Shown piece by piece: positions 28,229 through 37,692 of a stretch of 64,000 bases of DNA. Within the stretch, counting starts at the first letter, position 1. Each line of letters opens with the position of its first letter. The translations under genes were made by a program, and so were the position numbers. The stretch covers positions 124,001-188,000 of the forward strand of contig JAJPHI010000019.1 in NCBI GenBank assembly GCA_021325355.1, given 5' to 3'. Below the pieces are notes generated by a model. It worked only from the letters and a program-made list of their open reading frames with translations. It searched no databases and was not told the DNA's origin. Source of the DNA: Pseudomonadota bacterium (GTDB taxonomy: Bacteria > Desulfobacterota > Binatia > Binatales > Binataceae).

Positions 28229-29404
28229 TTACGCGCCGGCCTCACCGAGGGCCGCCATAATCAGGTCGTGGATACGCGGGCGGAACTCGCGGATCGCCTG
28301 ATTATCGCGGGTCGGATGAACCCGATTCGTAAGAATTGAGATCGCGATCGCCTTTTCCGGTTCGATCCAGATCGACGTACCCGTGAACCCGAGGTGACCA
28401 ACGGCGTGGGGCGAGAAGTGATGACCCGAACTCGAAAAATCCGGTGAAGGCGAGTCCCATCCGAGAGCCCAGGTGGAACCCTTCACACTCTTATCGCGCG
28501 TCCAGAACTCGCGCACGGTGTCGGCGGGAAGGTAATCGGACGCCCCCGCATAGCAGCGCAGCAGCACATGGACGATACGATCGACCTCGCGCACCGGCGC
28601 GAACAACCCGGCATGACCGGCGACACCACCCATCGCATAGGCATTCTCGTCTTCGACCTCGCCAATCAGCAGACGTTTGCGAAAGGCGCAAAACGAGGTG
28701 GCGGCGAACATCTCGGGCACCGGTTCAAAACGGCGAGAGCGCACCAGCGAGATATCGATAAAGTCGGTGGCCCGCAGCCCGAGCGGTCGGAAAATCCGAT
28801 CGCGACAGAAGCGGTTCAGGGCGATCCCACCGATCTGTTCGACCGTCTCGCCGAGCAGCATGAAGTTGAGATCGGAGTAGAGCGCCCGCGAGGCCGGCGC
28901 GTATTCGGGTTTTTCGCGATGGATTTGTTCAAAGATGAATTCCTTGGCGCCCTGACTGGCAACGAAGTTCACCTTGCCGCCGCGTTCGATTTCGGCCACC
29001 TGTTGATAGAACGGCCGCCACGCCGCAAGCCCGGAACAATGCGCGAGCAATTGACGAAAGGTTACATGGGCCTTGCCGTGAACGCCGAAATTATGAAAGA
29101 AGCGCGTCACGCGGTCATCGAGGCGCAGCCGGCCGTCACGCCGGAGCAGCATCACGGCGAGCGTCGTGGCGAGGGGTTTGGTCAGTGACGAGAGATCAAA
29201 GACCGTGTCGAGCTTCATCGGCGAAGTTTCCGGCTCGAGCGTCCGAAAACCGAACGCGCCTTCAAAGACGATGCTGTCGCCCTTCCGCACGACCACCGTC
29301 GCGCCGGAAAAAACCCGTTGTTCGACCGCTGCAATAAAGGCCCGCTCGACTTCTTTCCAGGTCGAATTTCCCACCCTCGCCTGCTCCCCTGGTATCACCG
29401 CCAT
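28229..29404 (-). CDS. serine hydrolase, class C beta-lactamase-like
   Basis: 391-residue penicillin-binding-protein-like hydrolase. SxxK is Ser73-Leu-Thr-Lys76 (SSLTK), the second motif is Tyr176-Ser-Asp, and HLGFTGTS stands for the third (KTG/HxG) motif. It has no signal peptide, so it is probably cytoplasmic and more likely an esterase or amidase than a resistance enzyme. It directly follows the LD-carboxypeptidase gene (13 bases), which suggests joint work on cell-wall fragments during recycling. Confidence 0.85.
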   Translation of the reverse strand: MAVIPGEQARVGNSTWKEVERAFIAAVEQRVFSGATVVVRKGDSIVFEGAFGFRTLEPETSPMKLDTVFDLSSLTKPLATTLAVMLLRRDGRLRLDDRVTRFFHNFGVHGKAHVTFRQLLAHCSGLAAWRPFYQQVAEIERGGKVNFVASQGAKEFIFEQIHREKPEYAPASRALYSDLNFMLLGETVEQIGGIALNRFCRDRIFRPLGLRATDFIDISLVRSRRFEPVPEMFAATSFCAFRKRLLIGEVEDENAYAMGGVAGHAGLFAPVREVDRIVHVLLRCYAGASDYLPADTVREFWTRDKSVKGSTWALGWDSPSPDFSSSGHHFSPHAVGHLGFTGTSIWIEPEKAIAISILTNRVHPTRDNQAIREFRPRIHDLIMAALGEAGA

Positions 29405-29417
29405 CGCCCGGCTCCTT

Positions 29418-30332
29418 CTAGACGCGTACGGCGGCTTCTTTGAAGACTAACCTTCCGCGCTCGCCGTCGAGATGCGCGAAAAGGCCAAGAGGAAGCGTGA
29501 AATTGGCGCTGCCGTGACCGACCTCGAAGCCCGCGACGACCGGACATTCGAGACCGTCGCCGGCGGCGCTCAAGGTATCAGCAATGAGCGCGGCTTCATC
29601 GTAATCAGCGGGGACGGGCTTGAATGCGCCAAAGGCGATGCCGGCCACCTGCCGCAGGATCCCCGACTGTCTGAGCTGCGTGAGCATCCGGTCGAGCCGG
29701 TACGCCTTTTCACCAGTGTCTTCCAGAAAAAGAATGCGACCGGCGAAATCCGGCTGCCACGGCGTCGCCATCATCGCGGCGATCACCGAGAGACAACCGC
29801 CGATCAATTCACCGTCGGCACGTCCGGGACGGATGATCCGCGCGCCCGGCAGCTCCCAATCGGTCAGCTCGCCCGCAAGCAGAGCCTTAAGATGAGCGGA
29901 CGCGGAACCGTCGAGGCCGCGCGCGAAGTCCATCGCGACCATCGGGCCATGGAACGCGACCATCGAAGCCTGCGCAACCAGCGCGTTGAGCAGGAAGGTC
30001 TCATCGGAGAAGCCGAGAAAGATTTTCGGCGAGCGTCTGAGCTCGGCGAAATCGAGCAGCGGCAGCAGGCGCCCGCTGCCGTAACCGCCGCGGGCGGCAA
30101 AAATGGCTCGCACCGAGGGATCCGCAAAGAATCGCGAAAGTTCCCGCGCTCTGACTTCGTCCGTGCCGGCAACGATGCCCGCGCGATTGAGCGCGTGCGT
30201 CGAGACTTTGACCCGGTAACCCATCGCCCGCAGCGCCGCGATGCCTTGTTCGAGCATCTCGGCGCGCACGGCTGCGGCCGGCGCGACCACCCCGATCGTA
30301 TCGCCGACGCGTAGAGCGGGCGGTTTCACCAC
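29418..30332 (-). CDS. ldcA: LD-carboxypeptidase, peptidase family S66
   Basis: Removes the terminal D-alanine from tetrapeptides in peptidoglycan recycling. The nucleophile Ser lies in FLGFSDETFLL. AARGGYGSGRLLPLLDF and the C-terminal GHGSAN (catalytic His) are family landmarks. It has no signal peptide, as expected for a cytoplasmic enzyme. No ATG is in frame. I chose GTG at 30332 because GGGGAG lies 7 bases before it; GTG at 30347 is also possible. It is paired with the downstream beta-lactamase-like hydrolase. Confidence 0.9.
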   Translation of the reverse strand: MVKPPALRVGDTIGVVAPAAAVRAEMLEQGIAALRAMGYRVKVSTHALNRAGIVAGTDEVRARELSRFFADPSVRAIFAARGGYGSGRLLPLLDFAELRRSPKIFLGFSDETFLLNALVAQASMVAFHGPMVAMDFARGLDGSASAHLKALLAGELTDWELPGARIIRPGRADGELIGGCLSVIAAMMATPWQPDFAGRILFLEDTGEKAYRLDRMLTQLRQSGILRQVAGIAFGAFKPVPADYDEAALIADTLSAAGDGLECPVVAGFEVGHGSANFTLPLGLFAHLDGERGRLVFKEAAVRV

Positions 30333-30463
30333 AAACCTGCTCCCCACAGACCATGAGTATTCTATGTGTCATCGGTCTTGTACACCAGTTTCGAGCGGCG
30401 GCACGCAGAATCACGACGCCGGACTTTCGCGGAACAGCCCGGGAGATTAAAATTCTGGCCCTT

Positions 30464-31771
30464 ATGGAAGTTCTGACCGAGGCCCTGACCTGGTTGTATT
30501 CGCTGGAGGGGCGCGGCGAGATCTACAAGCTCGAGCGAATGGACCAGGCGCTCGAGCTGATCGGCAACCCCCATCGACGGCTACGCGCGGTCCACATCGC
30601 GGGCACCAAAGGCAAGGGCTCAGTTGCCGCAATGGTTGACTCGTGCCTGCGCGCCCAGGGTTATCGCTGCGGACTGTACACCAAACCGCACCTGGTCAGC
30701 TTGACGGAGCGCACCCGCATCAACGGCGTCGAGATGGATCAGGAGCGGATGCTTGCTTATATCGCGCGACTACGGACAGTGTTCGAGCGCGCGGGCCTCG
30801 CCCTGACCTTTTTCGAATTCACGGTCTGTCTGATGTTCCTTTACTTCGCCGAGGCGGCGGTGGATCTGGCCGTGATCGAGACCGGCCTCGGCGGGCGGCT
30901 TGACTCGACCAACGTGGTTACTCCGATCTTGAGCGTCATCACGCCGATCGGCTTCGATCACATGGAACAGCTCGGCTACACGATCACCTCGATCGCCCGC
31001 GAAAAAGGCGGCATCATCAAGCGCGGCATCCCGGTCGTGATCGGGACGCGCGACCGTGAAGCTCAGGCAACCCTGCTGCCAATTGCCGCCGAGCGGAGCA
31101 GTCCAGCGACGCTGGTCGATCGCGATTATTCGTACCGCAGCGTCGATCGGCGCCGGATCGATTACACGGGCGGCGACCTGCGCTTGCAGGGGGTGGAACT
31201 CGGCGTTCGCGGGACGTTTCAGCATGAAAATGCCGCGATTGCCCTCGCTGCGCTCGAAGCATTGCGCGCGCAGGGTATCGCGATCAGCGAAGCGGCGCTG
31301 CGACGCGGGATGCGCGACGTTTACTGGCCCGGCCGCTTCGATATCGTCGGCCAACGACCGACCGTCATCCTGGATTGCGCGCACAATGAGCTCGCGATCG
31401 AAGCCTTGCTCGAAAGCCTGAGGGTGGAACTCGGTGATGACGTGCGCCCCATCCTGGTGTTCGGCTGTCTTGAAGACAAGAACTGGCGGCGGATGGCCGC
31501 GATGCTCGCACCGCGCGTCAGCCGCGCCTTCCTCACCCGCGTCAAACCGAAGCGTCCGCTGGAGCCCGAACACCTGCTGCCCCTGTTCGCATCGCAGACG
31601 CCGGCGCAGGTCGTGCGTGAGCCTAGGTCCGCGATAGAGGCAGCCATGGCGCAGGCTGCAGCGAATGATGTAGTTTTGGTGACCGGGTCGGTTTACCTGG
31701 TGGGGGAGATCTATTCGTGGGTGCTGGAACAGTCGGGCCGGCGGGAGCTGTTCCCTGAGCGTCCGGCTTAA
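30464..31771 (+). CDS. folC: dihydrofolate synthase / folylpolyglutamate synthase
   Basis: Adds glutamate to dihydropteroate and to reduced folates; 435 residues from the ATG at 30464. The P-loop is GTKGKGS (47-53). ETGLGGRLDSTN and SVITPIGFDHMEQLG are Mur-ligase-family landmarks, with a C-terminal domain starting near VILDCAHN. The frame is open to 30353 but that part is unlike the family. Its stop lies inside the likely start of lptD. A CADD-type pABA gene elsewhere in the window (57998) would feed the same pathway. Confidence 0.92.
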   Translation: MEVLTEALTWLYSLEGRGEIYKLERMDQALELIGNPHRRLRAVHIAGTKGKGSVAAMVDSCLRAQGYRCGLYTKPHLVSLTERTRINGVEMDQERMLAYIARLRTVFERAGLALTFFEFTVCLMFLYFAEAAVDLAVIETGLGGRLDSTNVVTPILSVITPIGFDHMEQLGYTITSIAREKGGIIKRGIPVVIGTRDREAQATLLPIAAERSSPATLVDRDYSYRSVDRRRIDYTGGDLRLQGVELGVRGTFQHENAAIALAALEALRAQGIAISEAALRRGMRDVYWPGRFDIVGQRPTVILDCAHNELAIEALLESLRVELGDDVRPILVFGCLEDKNWRRMAAMLAPRVSRAFLTRVKPKRPLEPEHLLPLFASQTPAQVVREPRSAIEAAMAQAAANDVVLVTGSVYLVGEIYSWVLEQSGRRELFPERPA

Positions 31772-34220
31772 ATTCATCATCGCTGGGATCGCCTTCTGGA
31801 TCCTGGGCTCGATGGGGCGGCCGGCCTTGGCGCAACAGGACGACGGCCTGGCTGGCTTTATCCAATCGACCCACGAGAGCGGACCGGTGAATATCACCGG
31901 TCAAACCTTCCAGTACGATTACAAGACCGATTCTTTCGTGGTGATCGGCAACGCCGTGGTCAACCAGAACCAGACCACGCTGACCGCCGATCAGGCGGAC
32001 TTTCTGCGTCGCGATCGCGTTCTCTATGCGAAGGGCAAGGTCCACATCGTCGATCCCCTCGGCGAGATCCATGCCGACGAAGGAACGCTGAATCTCAATG
32101 ACGAGAGCATGCTGCTTACCAACGCGACGGTGACCGACCGCGATAAGAATTACCTGCTGAAAGGTCGGCAGATTCAGAAATTGCCGGGCCAGAACTACAA
32201 AGTGCTGCACGGCTTTTTCACGACCTGCGGATGCGATCCGGATAATCCCGACTGGAGCATCCAGGGCGACGACATGAATGTTCATGTCGGCACGTCAGGG
32301 TCCGCGCACAATGCGCATTTTGACGTGCTCGGTTATCCGATCGCGTATTTCCCGTACTTCGTCTTTCCCGCCAACACCGATCGCTCATCGGGGCTTCTGG
32401 GTCCTCGGGTCGGCATCTCCGGCTTTCGCGGATTTCAACTCGTGCAGCCTTGGTATTGGGCGATCAACAAGAGCTCGGACGCAACCGTGGCGCTCGATCT
32501 CGAGACCAACCTGCGCGTCGGCGGCCTGGGCGAGTATCGGCTGATTACCGGCGAGGGCGATTACTTCGTTATCGACGGCGCGTTTTATAATGAGGGGCTG
32601 CGCAGCCAGGACAGTCGGATCGAGGATGTTGTCGACACCCAGCTCGCCGATACCCATATCCCGCTCGATCGTTACGACGTTATCGGCATGATGCGCCAGA
32701 GCCTGGCGCCAGATCTGGTGATGTATGGTGACGGTCTCACGGTCAGCGACAGCCTGACCCTGCGCGAGCTCAACGTCTGGACGCTCTCACGCACGGTCCA
32801 ACCCGGTATCGATTATCCGCTGGCCTTCAACGAGATGCGGACCGCGATCTCCGATTGGGGTCTGCTTTACACCTACGGCAACGGGTTCGCGCGGATGCAG
32901 GGAACCTGGAACCAGGACCTGATTCAGCCACAGGAGTTTGCGATGCAAACGCTGCCCGACCTGCTGCTGAGCGGACGTCAGGAATTGCTCAACGGGCTGG
33001 CTTACGCCGATTACGACGTCCAGGGCGACTACTTCTGGCGTGACCAGGGACAGCAGGGGCTGCGGCTCGATCTGGATCCCAGCCTGACCATACCGATGCG
33101 GCTGGGTGAGTACCTTTATGGCTTCGGCAAGGTCGGCGTGCACGAAACCCTCTACGATGTCTCGGGGGACACCATCGCGGTGACGCCAGTGGGAACCGGC
33201 GGCCGTATCTGGAACAACGGTCTGTCGCTGGGGCCACTGGGCGACGGCGGCTTCCTGCATCGCGAACTGCCCTATGTCAGCACCGGGCTCGCCAGCGAAA
33301 TCGAGCGCATCTTCGATATCAACGCGCTCGGCTTCACGAAGCTGAAGAATACCATCGAACCATTCATCACCTATGCTTATGTTCCTTCGGTTAATCAGGG
33401 TGACTATCCGCTGTTCGACCAGATCGATCGGGTGGAACCGCGCAGCCTGTTCACCTGGGGCGTGACCACGCGCCTCTTCGCCAGGCTCAACCCCGAATAC
33501 GCGCTCGACCTCGGCCAGAATCAGCAGCCGAGCGGCGACGACCAGGGGACCTCGACCTTCATGCCGTTTCGGCCGGAAACCTATTCCAGCGGCGCTTCGT
33601 CGGTGGAAATCCTGCAGCTTTCGCTCCTGCAGGCTTATGACGTGACGCACGCGGTGGCCAAAGGCGCCTCGCGTTTCTCCGATCTCGAACTCTCGGCGAC
33701 GGCCTTCCCGACGAATGTCTGGTCGTTAACGGCGGTCACCGGATACTCGCCCGAAACCGCGGGCATCCAGAACGCCAGCATCACCTTCGACGTCCAGCCC
33801 TGGTGGGTCAACAATAATCCGAAGCTGTTCATGGGACGCAGCGAAACCGGCTCCTTTTTCGAGTTGAGTTACGACTATGTGGCTCCCGGGCCGGACACCA
33901 AACAGCAGGGTATCAACGCGAGCTTGAGTGAATTTCTGAGCGGCCGGCTCTATTACGGTCTCTTTGATCGAATGGGCTTTTACTTCGCGCCTTCATACGA
34001 TCTGGTCAAGGATAAGTTGATATCGTCGGAATATGGTATCCGTTTCAAATCCCCGTGCGATTGCTGGTCGTTTGACGTCGGCATCACCAAGACGATAAAT
34101 CCCAGTGAAACTCAGTATCAATTCCAGCTTACGCTGGGCGGGTTGGGTTCAGTCGGGCAGAGTCCGTTCGGGAAAAATCCCTTTCAGCAGCGGATGAGTG
34201 TGCTGCCCAACTATCAATAA
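31755..34220 (+). CDS. lptD: LPS-assembly protein LptD
   Basis: Outer-membrane beta-barrel that inserts lipopolysaccharide. The N-terminal OstA/LptA-like jellyroll is seen in GQTFQYDYKTDSFVVIGNAVV and LYAKGKVHIVDPLGEIHADE. It is followed by the large LptD barrel (LGYPIAYFPYFVFPAN...RSSGLLGPRVG). Starting at the first ATG (31812) would cut off the signal peptide. The same frame upstream encodes a good one, from CTG at 31755 (LSVRLKFIIAGIAFWILGS, cleavage after PALA), with GGGAG 7 bases before. I therefore place the start there, overlapping folC by 17 bases. A conserved-type cysteine pair occurs at TTCGC and again near SPCDCW. Confidence 0.85.
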   Translation: MSVRLKFIIAGIAFWILGSMGRPALAQQDDGLAGFIQSTHESGPVNITGQTFQYDYKTDSFVVIGNAVVNQNQTTLTADQADFLRRDRVLYAKGKVHIVDPLGEIHADEGTLNLNDESMLLTNATVTDRDKNYLLKGRQIQKLPGQNYKVLHGFFTTCGCDPDNPDWSIQGDDMNVHVGTSGSAHNAHFDVLGYPIAYFPYFVFPANTDRSSGLLGPRVGISGFRGFQLVQPWYWAINKSSDATVALDLETNLRVGGLGEYRLITGEGDYFVIDGAFYNEGLRSQDSRIEDVVDTQLADTHIPLDRYDVIGMMRQSLAPDLVMYGDGLTVSDSLTLRELNVWTLSRTVQPGIDYPLAFNEMRTAISDWGLLYTYGNGFARMQGTWNQDLIQPQEFAMQTLPDLLLSGRQELLNGLAYADYDVQGDYFWRDQGQQGLRLDLDPSLTIPMRLGEYLYGFGKVGVHETLYDVSGDTIAVTPVGTGGRIWNNGLSLGPLGDGGFLHRELPYVSTGLASEIERIFDINALGFTKLKNTIEPFITYAYVPSVNQGDYPLFDQIDRVEPRSLFTWGVTTRLFARLNPEYALDLGQNQQPSGDDQGTSTFMPFRPETYSSGASSVEILQLSLLQAYDVTHAVAKGASRFSDLELSATAFPTNVWSLTAVTGYSPETAGIQNASITFDVQPWWVNNNPKLFMGRSETGSFFELSYDYVAPGPDTKQQGINASLSEFLSGRLYYGLFDRMGFYFAPSYDLVKDKLISSEYGIRFKSPCDCWSFDVGITKTINPSETQYQFQLTLGGLGSVGQSPFGKNPFQQRMSVLPNYQ

Positions 34221-34568
34221 GCATCAACGCAAATCGCGCGCGCTCTTTTAACCTCCGGTACCCCAGTCGCGCCGCGGTGGCTTCATTCCCACCTGACACT
34301 CGTATCGCGCTTTCGCTCTGCGTAGCGATTTCTGCAAATAGCTATCACTCGTCGATATTCTTTGATGTCCACTGACGCAATCGGACGCTCATCGACGACC
34401 AATACGCGACTTCGCCTGCCATGTAATAGCCGAGCAACATCGTTTCATCGACCGATCACGGACCGACCTCTCGGGTTTAACGATCGCATCGGCATTATCT
34501 CGACGCTCGATGCGGATTCGTATCGGCAGCCGTTTCGTTTGTGAGCGGCTAGCGAAGGGAGGAGTCCA
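34221..34568. other. intergenic region, no gene seen
   Basis: 348 bases between lptD and the phosphoesterase gene. I see no convincing reading frame, hairpin terminator or tRNA. The 3' end holds the ribosome binding site GGGAGGAG, 4 bases before the ATG at 34569. Confidence 0.5.
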
Positions 34569-36479
34569 ATGAAGCGATTGAATCGGAAACGATGGCCGGC
34601 GCTGCTGGGCCTCGGAGCGATGCTGACGTCGCAGGGGGCCGCCTCAGTGGCGTTCGCCCAGCCCGGCACGCCTATCACGCCGATTACCCACGTGGTGGTG
34701 CTAATCGGTGAAAATCACACGTTTGATAATCTCTATGCGACCTACAACGGGCCGCAGAAAGTCTCGAACCTGCTGTCGCGCGGCATTATCAATGCAAATG
34801 GAACACCGGGGCCGAACGCCGCATTAGCTACTCAGAATCAGGTCGACACGCCGCTGCCGTCCACATATTTCATCAGCGTGCCGGCCGGCAAGAAAACGCC
34901 CTACTCGGTGCTGCCGCCGCCTAACACCAGCTATGCGCCGGGCGCCGTCACCAGTCTGGCGGAGATCGACGCGAACCCGACCGGCGTGACGCCCCCGTTC
35001 GATAACTCCGTGACCTTCCAGGATCTCGAGGAGATCGAACCGAATATCCCGACGAGCCGTCTGTTCCTTTTGCGTACAGGGCAGACCGGACTGCCGAACT
35101 ACAGCACCGACACGCGCGTCCCCAACGCCACCAGCCTGCCCAACACGGTCTTTCAGTGGACCAGCTCGACCCTCCCCTATGACGCTTACATCGGCGACCA
35201 GGTGCATCGGCTCTTCCATATGTGGCAGCAGTCCGACTGCAACGTGGCGAAGGCGACGCCCGGCAATCCGTCCGGATGCCAGAACGACCTTTATTCGTAT
35301 GTCGGCGTTGCGCGCGACGACGGTTCAGGCTCGAATTCGATGGGCTTCATCAATATGCAGAACGGCGATGCTCCGTACCTGCGCCAGTTATCGCAGCTCT
35401 ACACGATAAGTGACAATTACCATCAGGGAATCATGGGCGGCACGGCCGTCAACCATCAGATGCTCGGCACGGCCGACGATGTTTACTGGACGACTTTCGA
35501 CGGCCTGACGGTCCCGCCGGCGAACATCGCCAATCCGAATCCCTCGTCCTCGACCTCCGACAAGTATGTCGGCGACGGCGATTGGGCCAACTGCTCCGAT
35601 ACGACTCAACCCGGTATTCAGCCGATCGTCAGCTATCTGGCGACTCTGCCGTACCATCCGTCACCGAACTGCGCAGCGGGCACATACTACATGGTGAACA
35701 ACATGAGCCCGGGTTATCTGCCGAACGGCACCATCGACAGCGCGAGTATCGACGCGGGCACGAAAGTACCACCTTCGCCTCTGCGCACGATTGGCGACGA
35801 ACTGAACGAAAACAACATCTCCTGGGCTTACTACGGCGGTGGTTATAATGCGGCCGTCGCAGTAGCTAACGGCTCAACGGATCCGCTGACGCAGATGATT
35901 GGCAGTTACTATTGCGATATCTGTAACTTTGAATCTTATGCGAGTTCGATCATGGGCGATCCGACGCAGATGGCCGCGCATATCCAGGACGCGCAGAACT
36001 GGTTCACCGCGGTTGCCAACGGCACGCTCCCGGCCGTCTCGTTCGTGAAGCCCGACGCTTTCACCGACGGCCATCCGGCGAGCTCCAAGACCGACCTGTT
36101 TGAAGCGCTGGCGAACAAGATGATTACCGCCTTGACGGCAGCAAACATGCTGAGCAACACGGTGCTGTTCATCACGGTGGACGAAGGCGGCGGTTCGTGG
36201 GATTCAGGATATATTCAGCCGCTCGACTTCTTCGGCGACGGGCCGCGTATCCCGCTGATCGCCGTCTCGCAATATACGAAGGGCGGGCACGTGTCGCACG
36301 CGTATGCTGACCACGCCTCGATCCTGAAGTTCATCGAACGCAACTGGGCGCTGCCGCCGCTGACCGCGCGCAGCCGCGACAATCTGCCCAATCCGGTCGC
36401 GGACAGCAGCAATCCCTACGTGCCCACGAACTCGCCGGCAATCAGCGACCTGTTTGACATGTTTACCTTCCCGAGCTGA
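34569..36479 (+). CDS. secreted phosphoesterase (phospholipase C / acid phosphatase family)
   Basis: 636 residues with a clear signal peptide (MKRLNRKRW, hydrophobic core, cleavage after VAFA). The mature start HVVVLIGENHTFDNLYATY is the signature of the PF04185 phosphoesterase family, in which Asn/Glu bind metal and a nearby Thr is phosphorylated. Further landmarks are DNYHQGIMGGTAVNH, FITVDEGGGSWD and HVSHAYADHASILKFIE. It probably hydrolyses phospholipids or phosphomonoesters outside the cytoplasm for phosphate supply. Asn/Thr/Ser content is higher than in neighbouring proteins, as is usual for secreted proteins. Confidence 0.88.
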   Translation: MKRLNRKRWPALLGLGAMLTSQGAASVAFAQPGTPITPITHVVVLIGENHTFDNLYATYNGPQKVSNLLSRGIINANGTPGPNAALATQNQVDTPLPSTYFISVPAGKKTPYSVLPPPNTSYAPGAVTSLAEIDANPTGVTPPFDNSVTFQDLEEIEPNIPTSRLFLLRTGQTGLPNYSTDTRVPNATSLPNTVFQWTSSTLPYDAYIGDQVHRLFHMWQQSDCNVAKATPGNPSGCQNDLYSYVGVARDDGSGSNSMGFINMQNGDAPYLRQLSQLYTISDNYHQGIMGGTAVNHQMLGTADDVYWTTFDGLTVPPANIANPNPSSSTSDKYVGDGDWANCSDTTQPGIQPIVSYLATLPYHPSPNCAAGTYYMVNNMSPGYLPNGTIDSASIDAGTKVPPSPLRTIGDELNENNISWAYYGGGYNAAVAVANGSTDPLTQMIGSYYCDICNFESYASSIMGDPTQMAAHIQDAQNWFTAVANGTLPAVSFVKPDAFTDGHPASSKTDLFEALANKMITALTAANMLSNTVLFITVDEGGGSWDSGYIQPLDFFGDGPRIPLIAVSQYTKGGHVSHAYADHASILKFIERNWALPPLTARSRDNLPNPVADSSNPYVPTNSPAISDLFDMFTFPS

Positions 36480-36500
36480 GCTGGTCTTGCCCGTGACAGA

Positions 36501-36535
36501 CGAGCCGAAGGCGGGGCCTTCGGCTCGTTAATCTT
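36501..36535 (+). terminator. rho-independent terminator
   Basis: CGAGCCGAAGGC, loop GGG, GCCTTCGGCTCG (36501-36527) is a perfect 12-bp stem followed by TTAATCTTT. It lies 22 bases after the phosphoesterase stop. Confidence 0.85.
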
Positions 36536-36621
36536 TCGTCCCTTCGACGCACCGAACCGCACTTCTCGTCGCCTCAAGCGCTGTGCTTAAATGCACCGGC
36601 AGACACGCCTGGAGCTTGACG

Positions 36622-37692
36622 ATGACAGCCGGTTCAGAAATGCACAATGCCGCGCGAGCGCAGATCGATCGGGAGGGCCTGCAGCGCTTTTTACGCGATC
36701 GGAAGCTGGGCGACGCGGAGAATCTGCGGACGGAGAATATCTCGTTCGGCCATTCGAACGAAGTTCATCTGGTTCATTTCGACGGCAAAACCTGGGCGTT
36801 GCGCCGCCCGCCTCGCGGACCGCTGTTGCCGACCGCGCACGACGTGCTGCGCGAGTATCGCATCCTCGAGGCGCTGCAGAATACCGGCGTCCCTCTCCCG
36901 CGCGTCTATGCGAGCTGCGAGGATCCCGGCTATATCGGGGCCCCTTTTTACCTGATGGAACATCTGACCGGACGTGTCATCCGTTCGCCCAATGTTCCCG
37001 ACGCGGGACCGAGCTTCGCCGACACCCCGGAAAAGCGCCGCGCGGTTAGCGAAGGGATGGTGGAGCTGCTGATCGCGCTGCAAGCGGTTGACTATGGCGC
37101 CGTCGGACTGGACAAATTCGGACGTCCGGACGGTTATCTCGAACGCCAACTGAAACGCTGGACCGATCAACTCGAGCGAACCATTCCACAGACCCGGCCG
37201 CTGCCGGTGATGGCGAAACTGCGCGACTGGCTGCGGGAGCATTTTCCCGTATCGCAGCCCGCGACGATCGTGCACGGCGACTTCAAACTCGACAACGTGA
37301 TGTGGAGTACGAGTGATCGGCCGCGCCCCCTCGCGCTGCTTGATTGGGAGATGTCGACCATCGGCGATCCGCTCGCCGACCTTGGCTGGATGCTCACCTA
37401 CTGGAGCGAACCCACCGACAATGAAGCGCGGCGCGCGGTGGTCTCCAGCATGGAACCGGATGCGGGCTACCTCTCACGGCGCGAGATGATCGAGCTGTAC
37501 GAACAGCAGTCCGGACGGCCGATGACGGATATCACCTTCTATCAGGTGTTTGCGCTGTTCAAGCTGGCGATCATTCTCGAAGGCAGCTACGCGCGCCATC
37601 TGAGCGGTCAGGCGGACGACCCGCTGTTCGCCACCTATGATGTTCGGGTGCCTGCAATCGCCGATGTCGCGTGGCAGTTGTGCTGCGCCTGA
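36622..37692 (+). CDS. APH-family phosphotransferase, acyl-CoA-metabolism type
   Basis: 356-residue kinase-like protein of the aminoglycoside phosphotransferase/ACAD10 group, often found beside acyl-CoA dehydrogenases; not a resistance enzyme by context. The catalytic loop is VHGDFKLDNVMW and the metal loop LLDWEMSTIGDPLADLGWML. The nucleotide-binding part is ISFGHSNEVHLVHFDGKTWALRRPP. It may phosphorylate hydroxyacyl-CoA or a similar compound. The ATG at 36622 has GGAG 7 bases upstream. It overlaps the SGNH gene at its 3' end. Confidence 0.85.
   Translation: MTAGSEMHNAARAQIDREGLQRFLRDRKLGDAENLRTENISFGHSNEVHLVHFDGKTWALRRPPRGPLLPTAHDVLREYRILEALQNTGVPLPRVYASCEDPGYIGAPFYLMEHLTGRVIRSPNVPDAGPSFADTPEKRRAVSEGMVELLIALQAVDYGAVGLDKFGRPDGYLERQLKRWTDQLERTIPQTRPLPVMAKLRDWLREHFPVSQPATIVHGDFKLDNVMWSTSDRPRPLALLDWEMSTIGDPLADLGWMLTYWSEPTDNEARRAVVSSMEPDAGYLSRREMIELYEQQSGRPMTDITFYQVFALFKLAIILEGSYARHLSGQADDPLFATYDVRVPAIADVAWQLCCA

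Noticed and set aside
28229-29404. Beta-lactam resistance enzyme
   Set aside because: It has no signal peptide and is paired with a cytoplasmic LD-carboxypeptidase, so a cell-wall recycling or esterase role fits better.
36622-37692. Aminoglycoside resistance gene
   Set aside because: The kinase motifs are of the ACAD10/acyl-CoA-linked type and there is no mobile element or other resistance gene nearby.
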